This document shows positions 1 through 7,075 of a DNA stretch of 32,215 nt, piece by piece. The stretch comes from Candidatus Moraniibacteriota bacterium (GTDB lineage Bacteria > Patescibacteriota > Minisyncoccia > Moranbacterales > GCA-2747515). Location of the stretch: contig JAGQLW010000011.1 in the NCBI GenBank assembly GCA_020428995.1, positions 1 through 32,215 of the forward strand. The letters run 5' to 3'. The notes below the pieces were generated by a model that did not search any database, was not told the DNA's origin, and saw only the letters and a program-made list of their open reading frames with translations. Numbering within the stretch: the first letter of the stretch is position 1; the number at the start of each line of letters is the position of its first letter. The translations under genes and the position numbers were made by a program.

Positions 1-126
1 GTTGTAGGGGTTTTTATATTTGGGGGAAAAGAAGGAATAAGTTGAATTACTGAAAGAAAGCTGGTACCATGAAGGTACTAGGAAATGCCTGAATGAGGTT
101 ATGTTAAATTTTTAAGAAAAACCGTT
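1..126. other. Leader region without a gene
   Basis: I see no open reading frame with family features here. A short hairpin is visible (GTACC at 64-68, GGTAC at 74-78, extendable to 62-80), with no T-tract on either strand. No convincing -35/-10 pair was found. The 5' end of the first gene has no Shine-Dalgarno motif, only an A-rich leader. Confidence 0.4.
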
Positions 127-381
127 ATGGCAAATGTAATCGTGTATTCAACACCAACATGTGGATACTGTGTAATGGCAAAGGATTTTTTGAAGGAACA
201 CAATGTTGATTTTAAAGAGATTGATGTGTCCCAAGATCAACAAGCGGCACAAGAGATGATGAACAAGACGGGGCAGATGGGGGTGCCAGTGGTTGCAATC
301 ACAAAGGACGATGGAGAAGAAAAAGTGATGGTGGGATATAACCCAGATGAAATGGCAAAAGCACTTAACCTTCAAGCCTAA
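127..381 (+). CDS. Glutaredoxin-family thiol-disulfide oxidoreductase
   Basis: This is a small (84 aa) cytoplasmic thiol-redox protein that reduces disulfides through a CxxC active site. The sequence shows a first beta strand leading into Cys12-Gly-Tyr-Cys15, the dithiol motif of glutaredoxins, and a TGQMGVPVV segment near residues 48-56 that holds the cis-proline loop of the thioredoxin fold. Length is normal for a bacterial glutaredoxin or NrdH-like protein. The ATG at 127 is the only sensible start. It stands directly before thioredoxin reductase and the NADPH-generating pentose phosphate genes, so it probably belongs to the same redox circuit. Whether glutathione, another thiol or thioredoxin reductase itself recharges it cannot be read from the sequence. 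A hairpin at 395-426 separates it from the next gene. Confidence 0.9.
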   Translation: MANVIVYSTPTCGYCVMAKDFLKEHNVDFKEIDVSQDQQAAQEMMNKTGQMGVPVVAITKDDGEEKVMVGYNPDEMAKALNLQA

Positions 382-394
382 ACAAAAACAGTAT

Positions 395-426
395 AGTGCC
401 CGATAGTAGATAGGCTGTCGGGCACT
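395..426 (+). terminator. Intercistronic hairpin, possible weak terminator
   Basis: There is a perfect 9-bp inverted repeat, AGTGCCCGA (395-403) and TCGGGCACT (418-426), with a 14-base loop. Only a short, interrupted T stretch follows, and the thioredoxin reductase ATG begins 10 bases later. It may attenuate, stabilise or process the transcript rather than fully terminate it. Confidence 0.55.
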
Positions 427-435
427 GTTAGTTTT

Positions 436-1392
436 ATGAAAAATATGGAAGAGATTTACGATGTGGCAGTAATTGGTGGTGGACCCGCAGGAGTTGCTGC
501 AGCAATTTATACATCACGCAAACAACTCAAGACAATTTTTTTGACAGACACAATCGGTGGACAATCAGTCGGATCCAGTGGGATTGAAAACTGGATTGGA
601 GTAGAGTCTCTCAGTGGAATTGAGCTGGCAAAAGCATTGGAAAAACACTTGCGAGCGCAAGAAAATATTAATATACAAACAAGTCAGAGAGTGTCAAAAT
701 TGGAAAGCACACAAAACGGTGTGACAATTGAAACAGAAAAAGGTGACACAATCAAAGCGCAAACAGCAATCATCACAACTGGTGGACGTCATCGCCATTT
801 GGGCGTTCCAGGTGAAGAAGAATTTTCTGGAAAAGGTGTTGTCTTTTGTGCAACGTGCGACGCACCATTTTTTCGCGACAAAACCGTCGCTGTTGTTGGT
901 GGAGGGAACTCGGGACTGGAAGCGGTTGTTGATTTGTTTCCATTTGCAAAAAAAATATATTTGATTGTTTTGGGAGATACTCTCAAGGGTGACCCAATCA
1001 CGCAAGAGGAAGTGAAAGCCTCAGAAAAAGTAGAAATTATTTACGGCGCAAACACAACAAAAATTCTTGGAGAAAAGATGGTGACAGGACTGGAATATGA
1101 AGAGATTCCAAGTGATGAAAAGATCAAAAAAACATTGGATGTGGATGGGGTGTTTGTGCAAATCGGATCCGTCCCAAACACGGAGTTTGCAAAAAATTTG
1201 GTGGAGACAAACGATTTTGGAGAAATTGTGATCAATCACAAATCAGGAGAAACATCACAACCCGGTGTTTTTGCCGCAGGCGACGCAACAGACACACCCT
1301 ACAAACAAAACAATATTGCCGCAGGCGACGCTGTCAAAGCAGCTCTTTCGGCATATGACTATGTGCTCAAAAAACGACGAGAACAAAAATAG
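436..1392 (+). CDS. trxB: Thioredoxin reductase / TrxB-type FAD oxidoreductase
   Basis: This flavoenzyme transfers electrons from a reduced nicotinamide cofactor to thioredoxin-like or glutaredoxin-like partners. The 318-aa product has the low-molecular-weight TrxB layout. An FAD dinucleotide fold comes first (GGGPAG at 14-19). The redox pair Cys138-Ala-Thr-Cys141 lies in the second nucleotide domain, followed by the cofactor motif GGGNSG around 155-160. A C-terminal FAD segment carries GVFAAGD and then a helix beginning near QNNIAAGDA. Length and order fit the family. An in-frame ATG at 445 is an equally plausible start, and neither start has a Shine-Dalgarno motif. It lies between glutaredoxin and rpiB at the head of the pentose phosphate block, suggesting direct use of the reducing power made downstream. 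Confidence 0.9.
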   Translation: MKNMEEIYDVAVIGGGPAGVAAAIYTSRKQLKTIFLTDTIGGQSVGSSGIENWIGVESLSGIELAKALEKHLRAQENINIQTSQRVSKLESTQNGVTIETEKGDTIKAQTAIITTGGRHRHLGVPGEEEFSGKGVVFCATCDAPFFRDKTVAVVGGGNSGLEAVVDLFPFAKKIYLIVLGDTLKGDPITQEEVKASEKVEIIYGANTTKILGEKMVTGLEYEEIPSDEKIKKTLDVDGVFVQIGSVPNTEFAKNLVETNDFGEIVINHKSGETSQPGVFAAGDATDTPYKQNNIAAGDAVKAALSAYDYVLKKRREQK

Positions 1393-1445
1393 TAGCAACT
1401 CGTTTGATGCGCTTCACCAAAAAAAGAAAAATAGTAATTACGACA

Positions 1446-1925
1446 ATGACACAACACAAAGAGACAATTTATATTGGCGCTGACCACAGAGGATTTGAAG
1501 TAAAGAAAGAAATAATAGAAATGCTCAGAGAGATGGAAGAAAGTGTTATTGATTGCGGAAACACGGTTCAAGATCTAGATGATGATTATCCCGACTTCGC
1601 CGAAGTTGTTGCACAAAATGTTTCACAAAACTCTGGGAAAGGAATATTAATCTGTGGAAGTGGTATCGGGATGTCAATCGCCGCAAATAAAGTTCCAGGA
1701 GCATATGCATCTTTGGTGACAAGTCCCGAATCGGCAGAAAAGACAATCGTTCATAACGAGGGAGGAAACATCCTGTGTTTAGGTGTAGATACAACACCCA
1801 AAGAAACAATAAAAGAGATTGTAAAGAGATGGTCTCAGGCAAAAAAAACAGACCAAACCCCTCAACGGTACAAAAGACGACAAGAAAAGATCAAAATGAT
1901 CGAAAAGAAATTTTGTGAACAATAA
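1446..1925 (+). CDS. rpiB: Ribose-5-phosphate isomerase B
   Basis: RpiB interconverts ribulose 5-phosphate and ribose 5-phosphate in the non-oxidative pentose phosphate pathway. The N-terminus IYIGADHRGFEVK carries the family phosphate and base residues (Asp-His). The catalytic cysteine lies in GILICGSGIGMSIAANK, the hallmark of RpiB, and the HNEGGNILCLG segment is also conserved. I chose ATG 1446 (159 aa): upstream in-frame codons at 1404-1407 would add a lysine/arginine-rich extension not found in the family. A C-terminal basic tail (about 25 residues after KRWSQ) extends beyond the usual end. The 3' end overlaps the next gene by 11 bases, implying translational coupling. Confidence 0.93.
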   Translation: MTQHKETIYIGADHRGFEVKKEIIEMLREMEESVIDCGNTVQDLDDDYPDFAEVVAQNVSQNSGKGILICGSGIGMSIAANKVPGAYASLVTSPESAEKTIVHNEGGNILCLGVDTTPKETIKEIVKRWSQAKKTDQTPQRYKRRQEKIKMIEKKFCEQ

Positions 1926-2625
1926 AAAAGAAAGTATTAAAATTGTCGCAAGCGTATTATGGCTCGGCGCCCTTGTTGTCTTAGGTGCTTGGTTCTGGTT
2001 CTCAAATGTACCAGTGGCACAAGTTAACAAAGACATTGGACGGTTAGTGGCACATGCAGGTTTGTGGGGGCCTTTGGTATACATCTTGATCTACACAGTG
2101 CGAGGATTCACTTTCTTTTCTGCAACCGTCTTTACGTTTATTGGTGGATTGCTCTTTGGTCCCGTGTGGGGCGGAGTGTGGGCGACAGTTGCTGCAAACA
2201 TTAGTGCAAATGTGGCCTTCATGACGGGAAAATATATTGGTACCGACGCATTTCATTTTGTGCGCAAGAACATTAAAATTTTCCCGACTGACGAGAAGAT
2301 TCGCCAAAACGGATTTATTACCATACTCGTGATGCGGTTATTATATTTTCCATACGATCCATTGGGGTATATCAGTGGGGCATCCGGCATGCGACAAAGA
2401 GATTTTGCTTTTGCAACATTTTTGGGAATTCTGCCAGGGACAGTGGCTTTTGTTTATCTCGGTGCGTCATTCACAGACCCAAGAAACCTCGGTATTGTCT
2501 TGATATTTATCATGCTAGGAATTGCAATCTCACGCGTACTAAAAAAGCGCACGAAGGTAGGAGCAGAGCTTGCGCAGAAGAAAGAAAATAATAAAAACAG
2601 TAACACACAAGAAAAAGTTACATGA
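1915..2625 (+). CDS. TVP38/TMEM64 (DedA-superfamily) integral membrane protein
   Basis: This is a 236-aa polytopic inner-membrane protein. A hydrophobic segment covers roughly residues 8-28, followed by several more. The diagnostic TVP38/TMEM64 (SNARE-associated) signature is present: a GLLFGPVWGGVWAT loop near 78-92 and the downstream RLLYFPYDPLGYISGA and FLGILPGTVAFVYLG segments. The start is GTG at 1915, inside the rpiB reading frame, and the end overlaps the following flavoprotein by ATGA. The C-terminal tail is lysine-rich and probably cytoplasmic. DedA-superfamily members act in membrane homeostasis and some as lipid scramblases. The direct role here is unknown. From memory, TVP38-like and MerA-like genes are often paired or fused in other bacteria, so this is likely a functional pair with its neighbour. 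Confidence 0.87.
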   Translation: MNNKKESIKIVASVLWLGALVVLGAWFWFSNVPVAQVNKDIGRLVAHAGLWGPLVYILIYTVRGFTFFSATVFTFIGGLLFGPVWGGVWATVAANISANVAFMTGKYIGTDAFHFVRKNIKIFPTDEKIRQNGFITILVMRLLYFPYDPLGYISGASGMRQRDFAFATFLGILPGTVAFVYLGASFTDPRNLGIVLIFIMLGIAISRVLKKRTKVGAELAQKKENNKNSNTQEKVT

Positions 2626-4049
2626 ACAAATATGATTACGACATTATTGTAATCGGAGCAGGTTCTGGCGGACTCACTTCTGCGGTAGGGGCTGCGGGCA
2701 TTGGTGCAAAAGTGCTTTTGGTGGAGAAAGAAAAAATCGGCGGAGACTGCACGCATTATGGATGCGTGCCAAGCAAGACATTGATTGCCACGGCACGTCT
2801 TGCCAAAAAATGGAGTCAAAGGAAGCAGTATGGCCTGATACAAACACATGACGAAAAATCTGACATCATGTCCGTACTCAAGAAAGTAGGAGAAACAGTT
2901 GAAACAGTCGAGAATCGTTTTGAGTCTGAAGAATTACTGCGCCAAAAAGGTGTGGACATTGCACGTGGACGCGCAACATTTCTCGACAAACACACAATTA
3001 AGTGTGGTGACACTCAGTACACAGCAAAAAAATTTATCATCGCAACCGGAGCATTCGCACGCGTTCCAAGCATTACTGGTCTGGATGAGGCAGGATATGC
3101 AACAAACAAAACTATATTCACTCCACGCGCTCTAAAATCCATTGTCGTTCTCGGTGGCGGTGCAATTGGGTGTGAGTTGTCCCAAGCGTTCAAGAATCTT
3201 GGTGTGGAAGTAACGTTGGTGCACAAAGGAAAAAGGTTGTTGGAAAAAGAAGATGAGGAAGCATCAGCACTCATTTGCAAGCAGTTGAAAGACGATGGGG
3301 TGAACGTTCTTCTTGAATCAGAAATTGTGAAGACAGAAAAAGTCGGCCAGTCAAAAAAAATATGGATAGAAACCAACAAAGAAAAGAAAGAGGTTGCAAC
3401 TGATGAACTCCTTATTGCGATTGGGCGCACGCCAAACACGAAAGGAATAGGTCTGGAAAAAATCAGCGTGGCATATGACAAGTTTGGTATTGTTGTGAAT
3501 GATCATATGCAAACGTCGGCAAAAAATATTTTTGCAGTTGGGGACGTTGTGGCTGGTCCACAGTTCACGCACATGGCTGACAGTGAGGCAAAAGTCGCAC
3601 TGGCACGAGCAATTTTTCACGCACCCGCGGGGCGCGAAAAAAGAGTGGTGCCACGTGTCACGTTCACAACGCCAGAAATTGCATCAGTCGGAGAAGTGGT
3701 GGCAGAAAAAAAAGAAGAAACAATCACATTGAAAAAAGAATATTCGCACAATGACCGTGCAATCACAGAGCATGAAGAAAACGGATTCATAAAAATCATC
3801 ACAAACAAACGTGGCATGATCCTCGGCGTAACAATTGTGGGTGCACAAGCAGGTGAGTTGATTGGTCTGGTTGCAATGGCAATGAAAAACAATCTGCCAA
3901 TCACGGCACTGTCAAAAACAATCATGCCATATCCAACACATATGTATGCTCTGAGAACATGTGCGGATCTGTTTCGAAAAGCATCCTATACCGACACAAA
4001 AAAGAAAATGGTAAAATGGTTATTCGGGCTACGTGGCAACAAAAAATAA
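2622..4049 (+). CDS. MerA/dihydrolipoamide-dehydrogenase-like FAD-NAD(P) oxidoreductase
   Basis: This is a 475-aa pyridine nucleotide-disulfide oxidoreductase (class I). Visible features are the FAD motif GAGSGG (12-17), the redox-active pair Cys43/Cys48 in GGDCTHYGCVPSK (the spelling typical of mercuric-reductase-like proteins), a nucleotide-binding GGGAIGCE segment, IAIGRTPNT, FAVGDV and the C-terminal dimerisation domain. The usual catalytic His-Pro-Thr-x-x-Glu near the C-terminus is replaced by a YPTHMY-type segment, so true lipoamide dehydrogenase activity is unlikely. There is no heavy-metal-binding N-terminal domain. It overlaps the TVP38 gene by 4 bases and is followed 15 bases later by rpe. 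It may deliver electrons to, or protect, a membrane-associated thiol or quinone system. Substrate is unknown. Confidence 0.85.
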   Translation: MNKYDYDIIVIGAGSGGLTSAVGAAGIGAKVLLVEKEKIGGDCTHYGCVPSKTLIATARLAKKWSQRKQYGLIQTHDEKSDIMSVLKKVGETVETVENRFESEELLRQKGVDIARGRATFLDKHTIKCGDTQYTAKKFIIATGAFARVPSITGLDEAGYATNKTIFTPRALKSIVVLGGGAIGCELSQAFKNLGVEVTLVHKGKRLLEKEDEEASALICKQLKDDGVNVLLESEIVKTEKVGQSKKIWIETNKEKKEVATDELLIAIGRTPNTKGIGLEKISVAYDKFGIVVNDHMQTSAKNIFAVGDVVAGPQFTHMADSEAKVALARAIFHAPAGREKRVVPRVTFTTPEIASVGEVVAEKKEETITLKKEYSHNDRAITEHEENGFIKIITNKRGMILGVTIVGAQAGELIGLVAMAMKNNLPITALSKTIMPYPTHMYALRTCADLFRKASYTDTKKKMVKWLFGLRGNKK

Positions 4050-4064
4050 TACAAAAATGGCATT

Positions 4065-4694
4065 ATGGAAATCATTCCGGCAATTTTGACAGACAATGAA
4101 CAAGAAGCGATCAGTGACATAAAATCATTTGAAGGCGTTTTTAACTGGGTGCAAATCGATGTCTTGGACGATACGTGGATTGCAGGCAAAACAGTTCATC
4201 CAGAGGTCTTTGTTGACGAGGTAGAATCACTCAACATCGAAGTGCATTTGATGGTGGAAAAGCCAGAAGAATATTTTGACGCATGCAAATATCTCAGTGC
4301 ACAAAGAGTGTATGTTCACGCCGAAGCAGTCGAAAGTATTTCACAGACATTAGACGAAATGAAAAACTACCCATTCCAAAAAGGAATTGCAATCAATCCG
4401 TACACACCAGTAGAAGCAATCACACTATACACCGCCGACATTGATGCTGTTTTGGTAATGACCGTTGTGCCAGGAAAGCAAGGGCAAGAATTTATGTCCG
4501 AAGCAGTAAAAAAAATTCAAGAAATTAAAAAGATAAACAGCAATCTCCATGTGGGCGTTGATGGTGGCGTGAATGAAAAAACACTTAAACAAGTGGTGGT
4601 GGCTGGAGCAGATATGGCAGCCGTGGGAAGTGCGATTGCAAAATTAGGAGGACCTCAAAAAGCAAAAAAAATACTAGAAAACGCGTGTAGATAA
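4065..4694 (+). CDS. rpe: Ribulose-phosphate 3-epimerase (divergent)
   Basis: The enzyme interconverts ribulose 5-phosphate and xylulose 5-phosphate. The 209-aa TIM barrel keeps the family landmarks in order: IPAILTD at the N-terminus, VQIDVLDD (about 29-36), VHLMVEKPEE (60-69), MTVVPGKQGQEF (132-143, phosphate loop) and GVDGGVN (164-170). Three of the four usual metal ligands are recognisable (Asp32, His61, Asp166). The first histidine, normally in the HxD pair, is Gln30. That makes the protein a divergent member, either with altered metal binding or a related hexulose-phosphate epimerase. It sits 15 bases after the flavoprotein and 4 bases before zwf, inside a complete pentose phosphate gene set, which supports the Rpe role. 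Confidence 0.85.
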   Translation: MEIIPAILTDNEQEAISDIKSFEGVFNWVQIDVLDDTWIAGKTVHPEVFVDEVESLNIEVHLMVEKPEEYFDACKYLSAQRVYVHAEAVESISQTLDEMKNYPFQKGIAINPYTPVEAITLYTADIDAVLVMTVVPGKQGQEFMSEAVKKIQEIKKINSNLHVGVDGGVNEKTLKQVVVAGADMAAVGSAIAKLGGPQKAKKILENACR

Positions 4695-4698
4695 TACT

Positions 4699-6114
4699 AT
4701 GCAAAAAGAAAATATAACAACACAGCAAAATGGTAGTTTGGCCCCAACAATTTTTGTTGTCTTGGGGATGACGGGAGACCTTGGACAGAAGAAACTTTTG
4801 CCAGCACTATATGACCTGTATACGATAGGGATGATGCCAAAAGAATTTCGCGTCGTAGGTTTTGCCTTCACGGAAATGACAAGTAATGACGTTGTGCGGT
4901 TTGTGCAAAAATCCTTGAAGGAAGACGGGCGAAAAGAGTCGGTGGTTATGGATGCATTTTGCAACAGAGTATCTTTTTGCCAGGGAAGATTCGAAAACAC
5001 ACAAGATTATGAATGTCTCGCCCTGCACCTGGAAAATATTGACAAAAGCATTGGGCAGTGCACCAACAAATTGTTCCATTTAGCCGTGCCCCCAACACAT
5101 TATCAAACAATTCTCAAAAATTTGGCAAAATCCAAACTCACGACGCCGTGTAGTGATGAGTCAGGTTGGACGCGAGTAATTGTAGAAAAACCTTTTGGAA
5201 AAGATGATACAACAGCACAAGAGTTGGATGAGTTATTGGGAAAATTGTTCAAAGAAGAACAGATCTTCCGCATTGATCATTATCTGGCAAAGGAGACATT
5301 GCAAAATATTTTGTTGTTTCGTTTTGCAAACACAATATTTGAACCCGTATGGAATAATGAATACATCGAAAAAATCATCGTAAGACTACATGAAACAAAT
5401 GATGTCAGCATACGTGGAAAAACATATGACAATGTTGGTGCTCTCAGAGATGTTGGGCAAAACCACATGTTACAAATGCTGGCGTCTGTGACAATGGAGC
5501 ATCCGGGAGAAATTGAGGTGACAAAGATGAGAAAGGAGCGAGCAAATGTGATCAAAAAACTAGAGGTTGCAAAAGGGAAAAATGTCTGTTTACGTGCCCA
5601 ATACAAAGGCTATGAGAAGGTAAAAGGTGTGGAGGAAGGGTCACAAACAGAAACTTTTTTTCGCATCAGAGCAAACATAAAAACATCACGATGGAAGGGG
5701 GTGGAATGTATCTTGGAAGGAGGGAAAGCACTGCCAAAAAAACATACCGAAATTGAAGTAGTATTCAAACCAGCAGCACCGTGTTTTTGTCCAGGACTCT
5801 CAACACACTTTAACACTGTAAGATTTTCCATACAACCAGAGGAAAAAATTATGGTGCGATTTTTGGCAAAAAGAAAAGGTTTCAATGTGGAAGTGGAACC
5901 GAAAGATCTGACATTCTCATACGATCAACAAGACGGTGTCCGCCGCGTGAACGACTATGAGAAATTGATTCATGACTGTGTTAAAGGAGACCAAACATTG
6001 TTTACAAGCACCGAAGAAATATACGCGCAATGGGAGTTTGTGACACCAATCTTAAATGCATGGAAGGAAGAAGATCTTCATGTATATGAAAAAGGAAATT
6101 GGCCTAATTTATAA
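4699..6114 (+). CDS. zwf: Glucose-6-phosphate 1-dehydrogenase
   Basis: This is the first enzyme of the oxidative pentose phosphate pathway, oxidising glucose 6-phosphate to 6-phosphogluconolactone with reduction of NAD(P)+. The 471-aa protein shows the N-terminal nucleotide loop GMTGDLGQKKLLPALYDL, the EKPFG motif, the substrate/catalytic motif RIDHYLAKE (the family norm is RIDHYLGKE), FRFANTIFEPVWN, and a GALRDVGQNHMLQ segment with the conserved QNH. Length is typical. In many NADP-specific enzymes the second beta strand ends in an arginine that contacts the 2'-phosphate. Here the equivalent VVGFAF segment has phenylalanine, so cofactor preference may be altered (inference). The gene begins 4 bases after rpe and is followed 10 bases later by gnd. 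Pgl is encoded further down, at 9718. Confidence 0.93.
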   Translation: MQKENITTQQNGSLAPTIFVVLGMTGDLGQKKLLPALYDLYTIGMMPKEFRVVGFAFTEMTSNDVVRFVQKSLKEDGRKESVVMDAFCNRVSFCQGRFENTQDYECLALHLENIDKSIGQCTNKLFHLAVPPTHYQTILKNLAKSKLTTPCSDESGWTRVIVEKPFGKDDTTAQELDELLGKLFKEEQIFRIDHYLAKETLQNILLFRFANTIFEPVWNNEYIEKIIVRLHETNDVSIRGKTYDNVGALRDVGQNHMLQMLASVTMEHPGEIEVTKMRKERANVIKKLEVAKGKNVCLRAQYKGYEKVKGVEEGSQTETFFRIRANIKTSRWKGVECILEGGKALPKKHTEIEVVFKPAAPCFCPGLSTHFNTVRFSIQPEEKIMVRFLAKRKGFNVEVEPKDLTFSYDQQDGVRRVNDYEKLIHDCVKGDQTLFTSTEEIYAQWEFVTPILNAWKEEDLHVYEKGNWPNL

Positions 6115-6124
6115 ATAAAAATAT

Positions 6125-7024
6125 ATGAAAATCGGTTACATAGGATTAGGAAAGATGGGGAGCAACATGGTTGAAAGATTGTTGGAAAAAGGGCATGAAA
6201 TAGTTGTATACGATCCAAAAGAAGAAGCGCTCAGTCGTGCAAAAGAGGCTGGTGCTATTGTTGCAAAAGGGATTGTTGAAATGAAAGAGCTCATCACAGC
6301 ACCTCGATTGATTTGGGTTATGGTACCACACAATATTGTGGACAACGTTCTTGGTGAATTGGAAGAAGTTCTCGAAAAAGGGGATGTTGTTGTTGATGGA
6401 GGAAATTCTCCATATACACAAAGTATGGAAAGAGCAAAGAAATTTAAAAATAGAGAAATACACTTTCTTGATGCGGGGGTGTCAGGTGGTCCAAACGGAG
6501 CAAGGAACGGAGCCTGCGTCATGGTTGGTGGAGAAGAAGAGGTGTATAAAAAAAATGAAAAACTTTTCAAAGATATTTCCGCACGAGATGCTTATGCATA
6601 CATGGGAAAAAGCGGTGCGGGACATTTTGTGAAAATGGTGCACAACGGTATTGAATATGGCATGATGCAGGCAATTGCTGAAGGGTTCGATGTGTTGAAA
6701 TGTTCTGGTTTTGGACTGAATTTGAAAGACGTTGCTCATATTTATAATCAACAAAGTGTCATCACTTCACGGCTTGTTGGGTGGATGGAAAAAGGTTTTG
6801 AAAAACATGGTAACGATTTAGAAGGAATAACAGGGTCAGCTGTTGGGACTGGAGAAGCATTGTGGACATTGGAGGCTGCGCAGAAATATGGTGTGCAAGC
6901 CCAAGTAATCCAAGACGCCGTGAATGCACGTACAGCCAGTCAAAAAAAACCAAGTTTTCAAGGGCAGATAATTTCAGTCCTGCGCAATCAATTCGGAGGG
7001 CATGAGGCAAAAGAAAAAGAATAG
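6125..7024 (+). CDS. gnd: 6-phosphogluconate dehydrogenase, decarboxylating, short form
   Basis: This enzyme converts 6-phosphogluconate to ribulose 5-phosphate, CO2 and reduced nicotinamide cofactor. The Rossmann fingerprint GLGKMGSNM lies at residues 7-15. The substrate motif DAGVSGGPNGARNG and the catalytic-lysine helix GAGHFVKMVHNGIEYGMMQAIAE are clear. At 299 aa it belongs to the short (about 300 aa) class, not the 470-aa class, so it lacks the long helical C-terminal repeat. The second beta strand ends in Asp30, a residue that in Rossmann enzymes usually favours NAD+ over NADP+. NAD+ dependence is therefore likely but not proven. It is flanked by zwf and tkt, and no Shine-Dalgarno motif precedes the ATG. 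Confidence 0.93.
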   Translation: MKIGYIGLGKMGSNMVERLLEKGHEIVVYDPKEEALSRAKEAGAIVAKGIVEMKELITAPRLIWVMVPHNIVDNVLGELEEVLEKGDVVVDGGNSPYTQSMERAKKFKNREIHFLDAGVSGGPNGARNGACVMVGGEEEVYKKNEKLFKDISARDAYAYMGKSGAGHFVKMVHNGIEYGMMQAIAEGFDVLKCSGFGLNLKDVAHIYNQQSVITSRLVGWMEKGFEKHGNDLEGITGSAVGTGEALWTLEAAQKYGVQAQVIQDAVNARTASQKKPSFQGQIISVLRNQFGGHEAKEKE

Positions 7025-7075
7025 TTGGGACAGGGTCAGACAAAAATTAAGAAAAACAATAAAGTCAAAAACCAG

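Noticed and set aside
7025-7075. Transketolase start at TTG 7025
   Set aside because: The extra 17 residues are lysine/asparagine-rich and outside the family. ATG 7076 gives the standard N-terminus.
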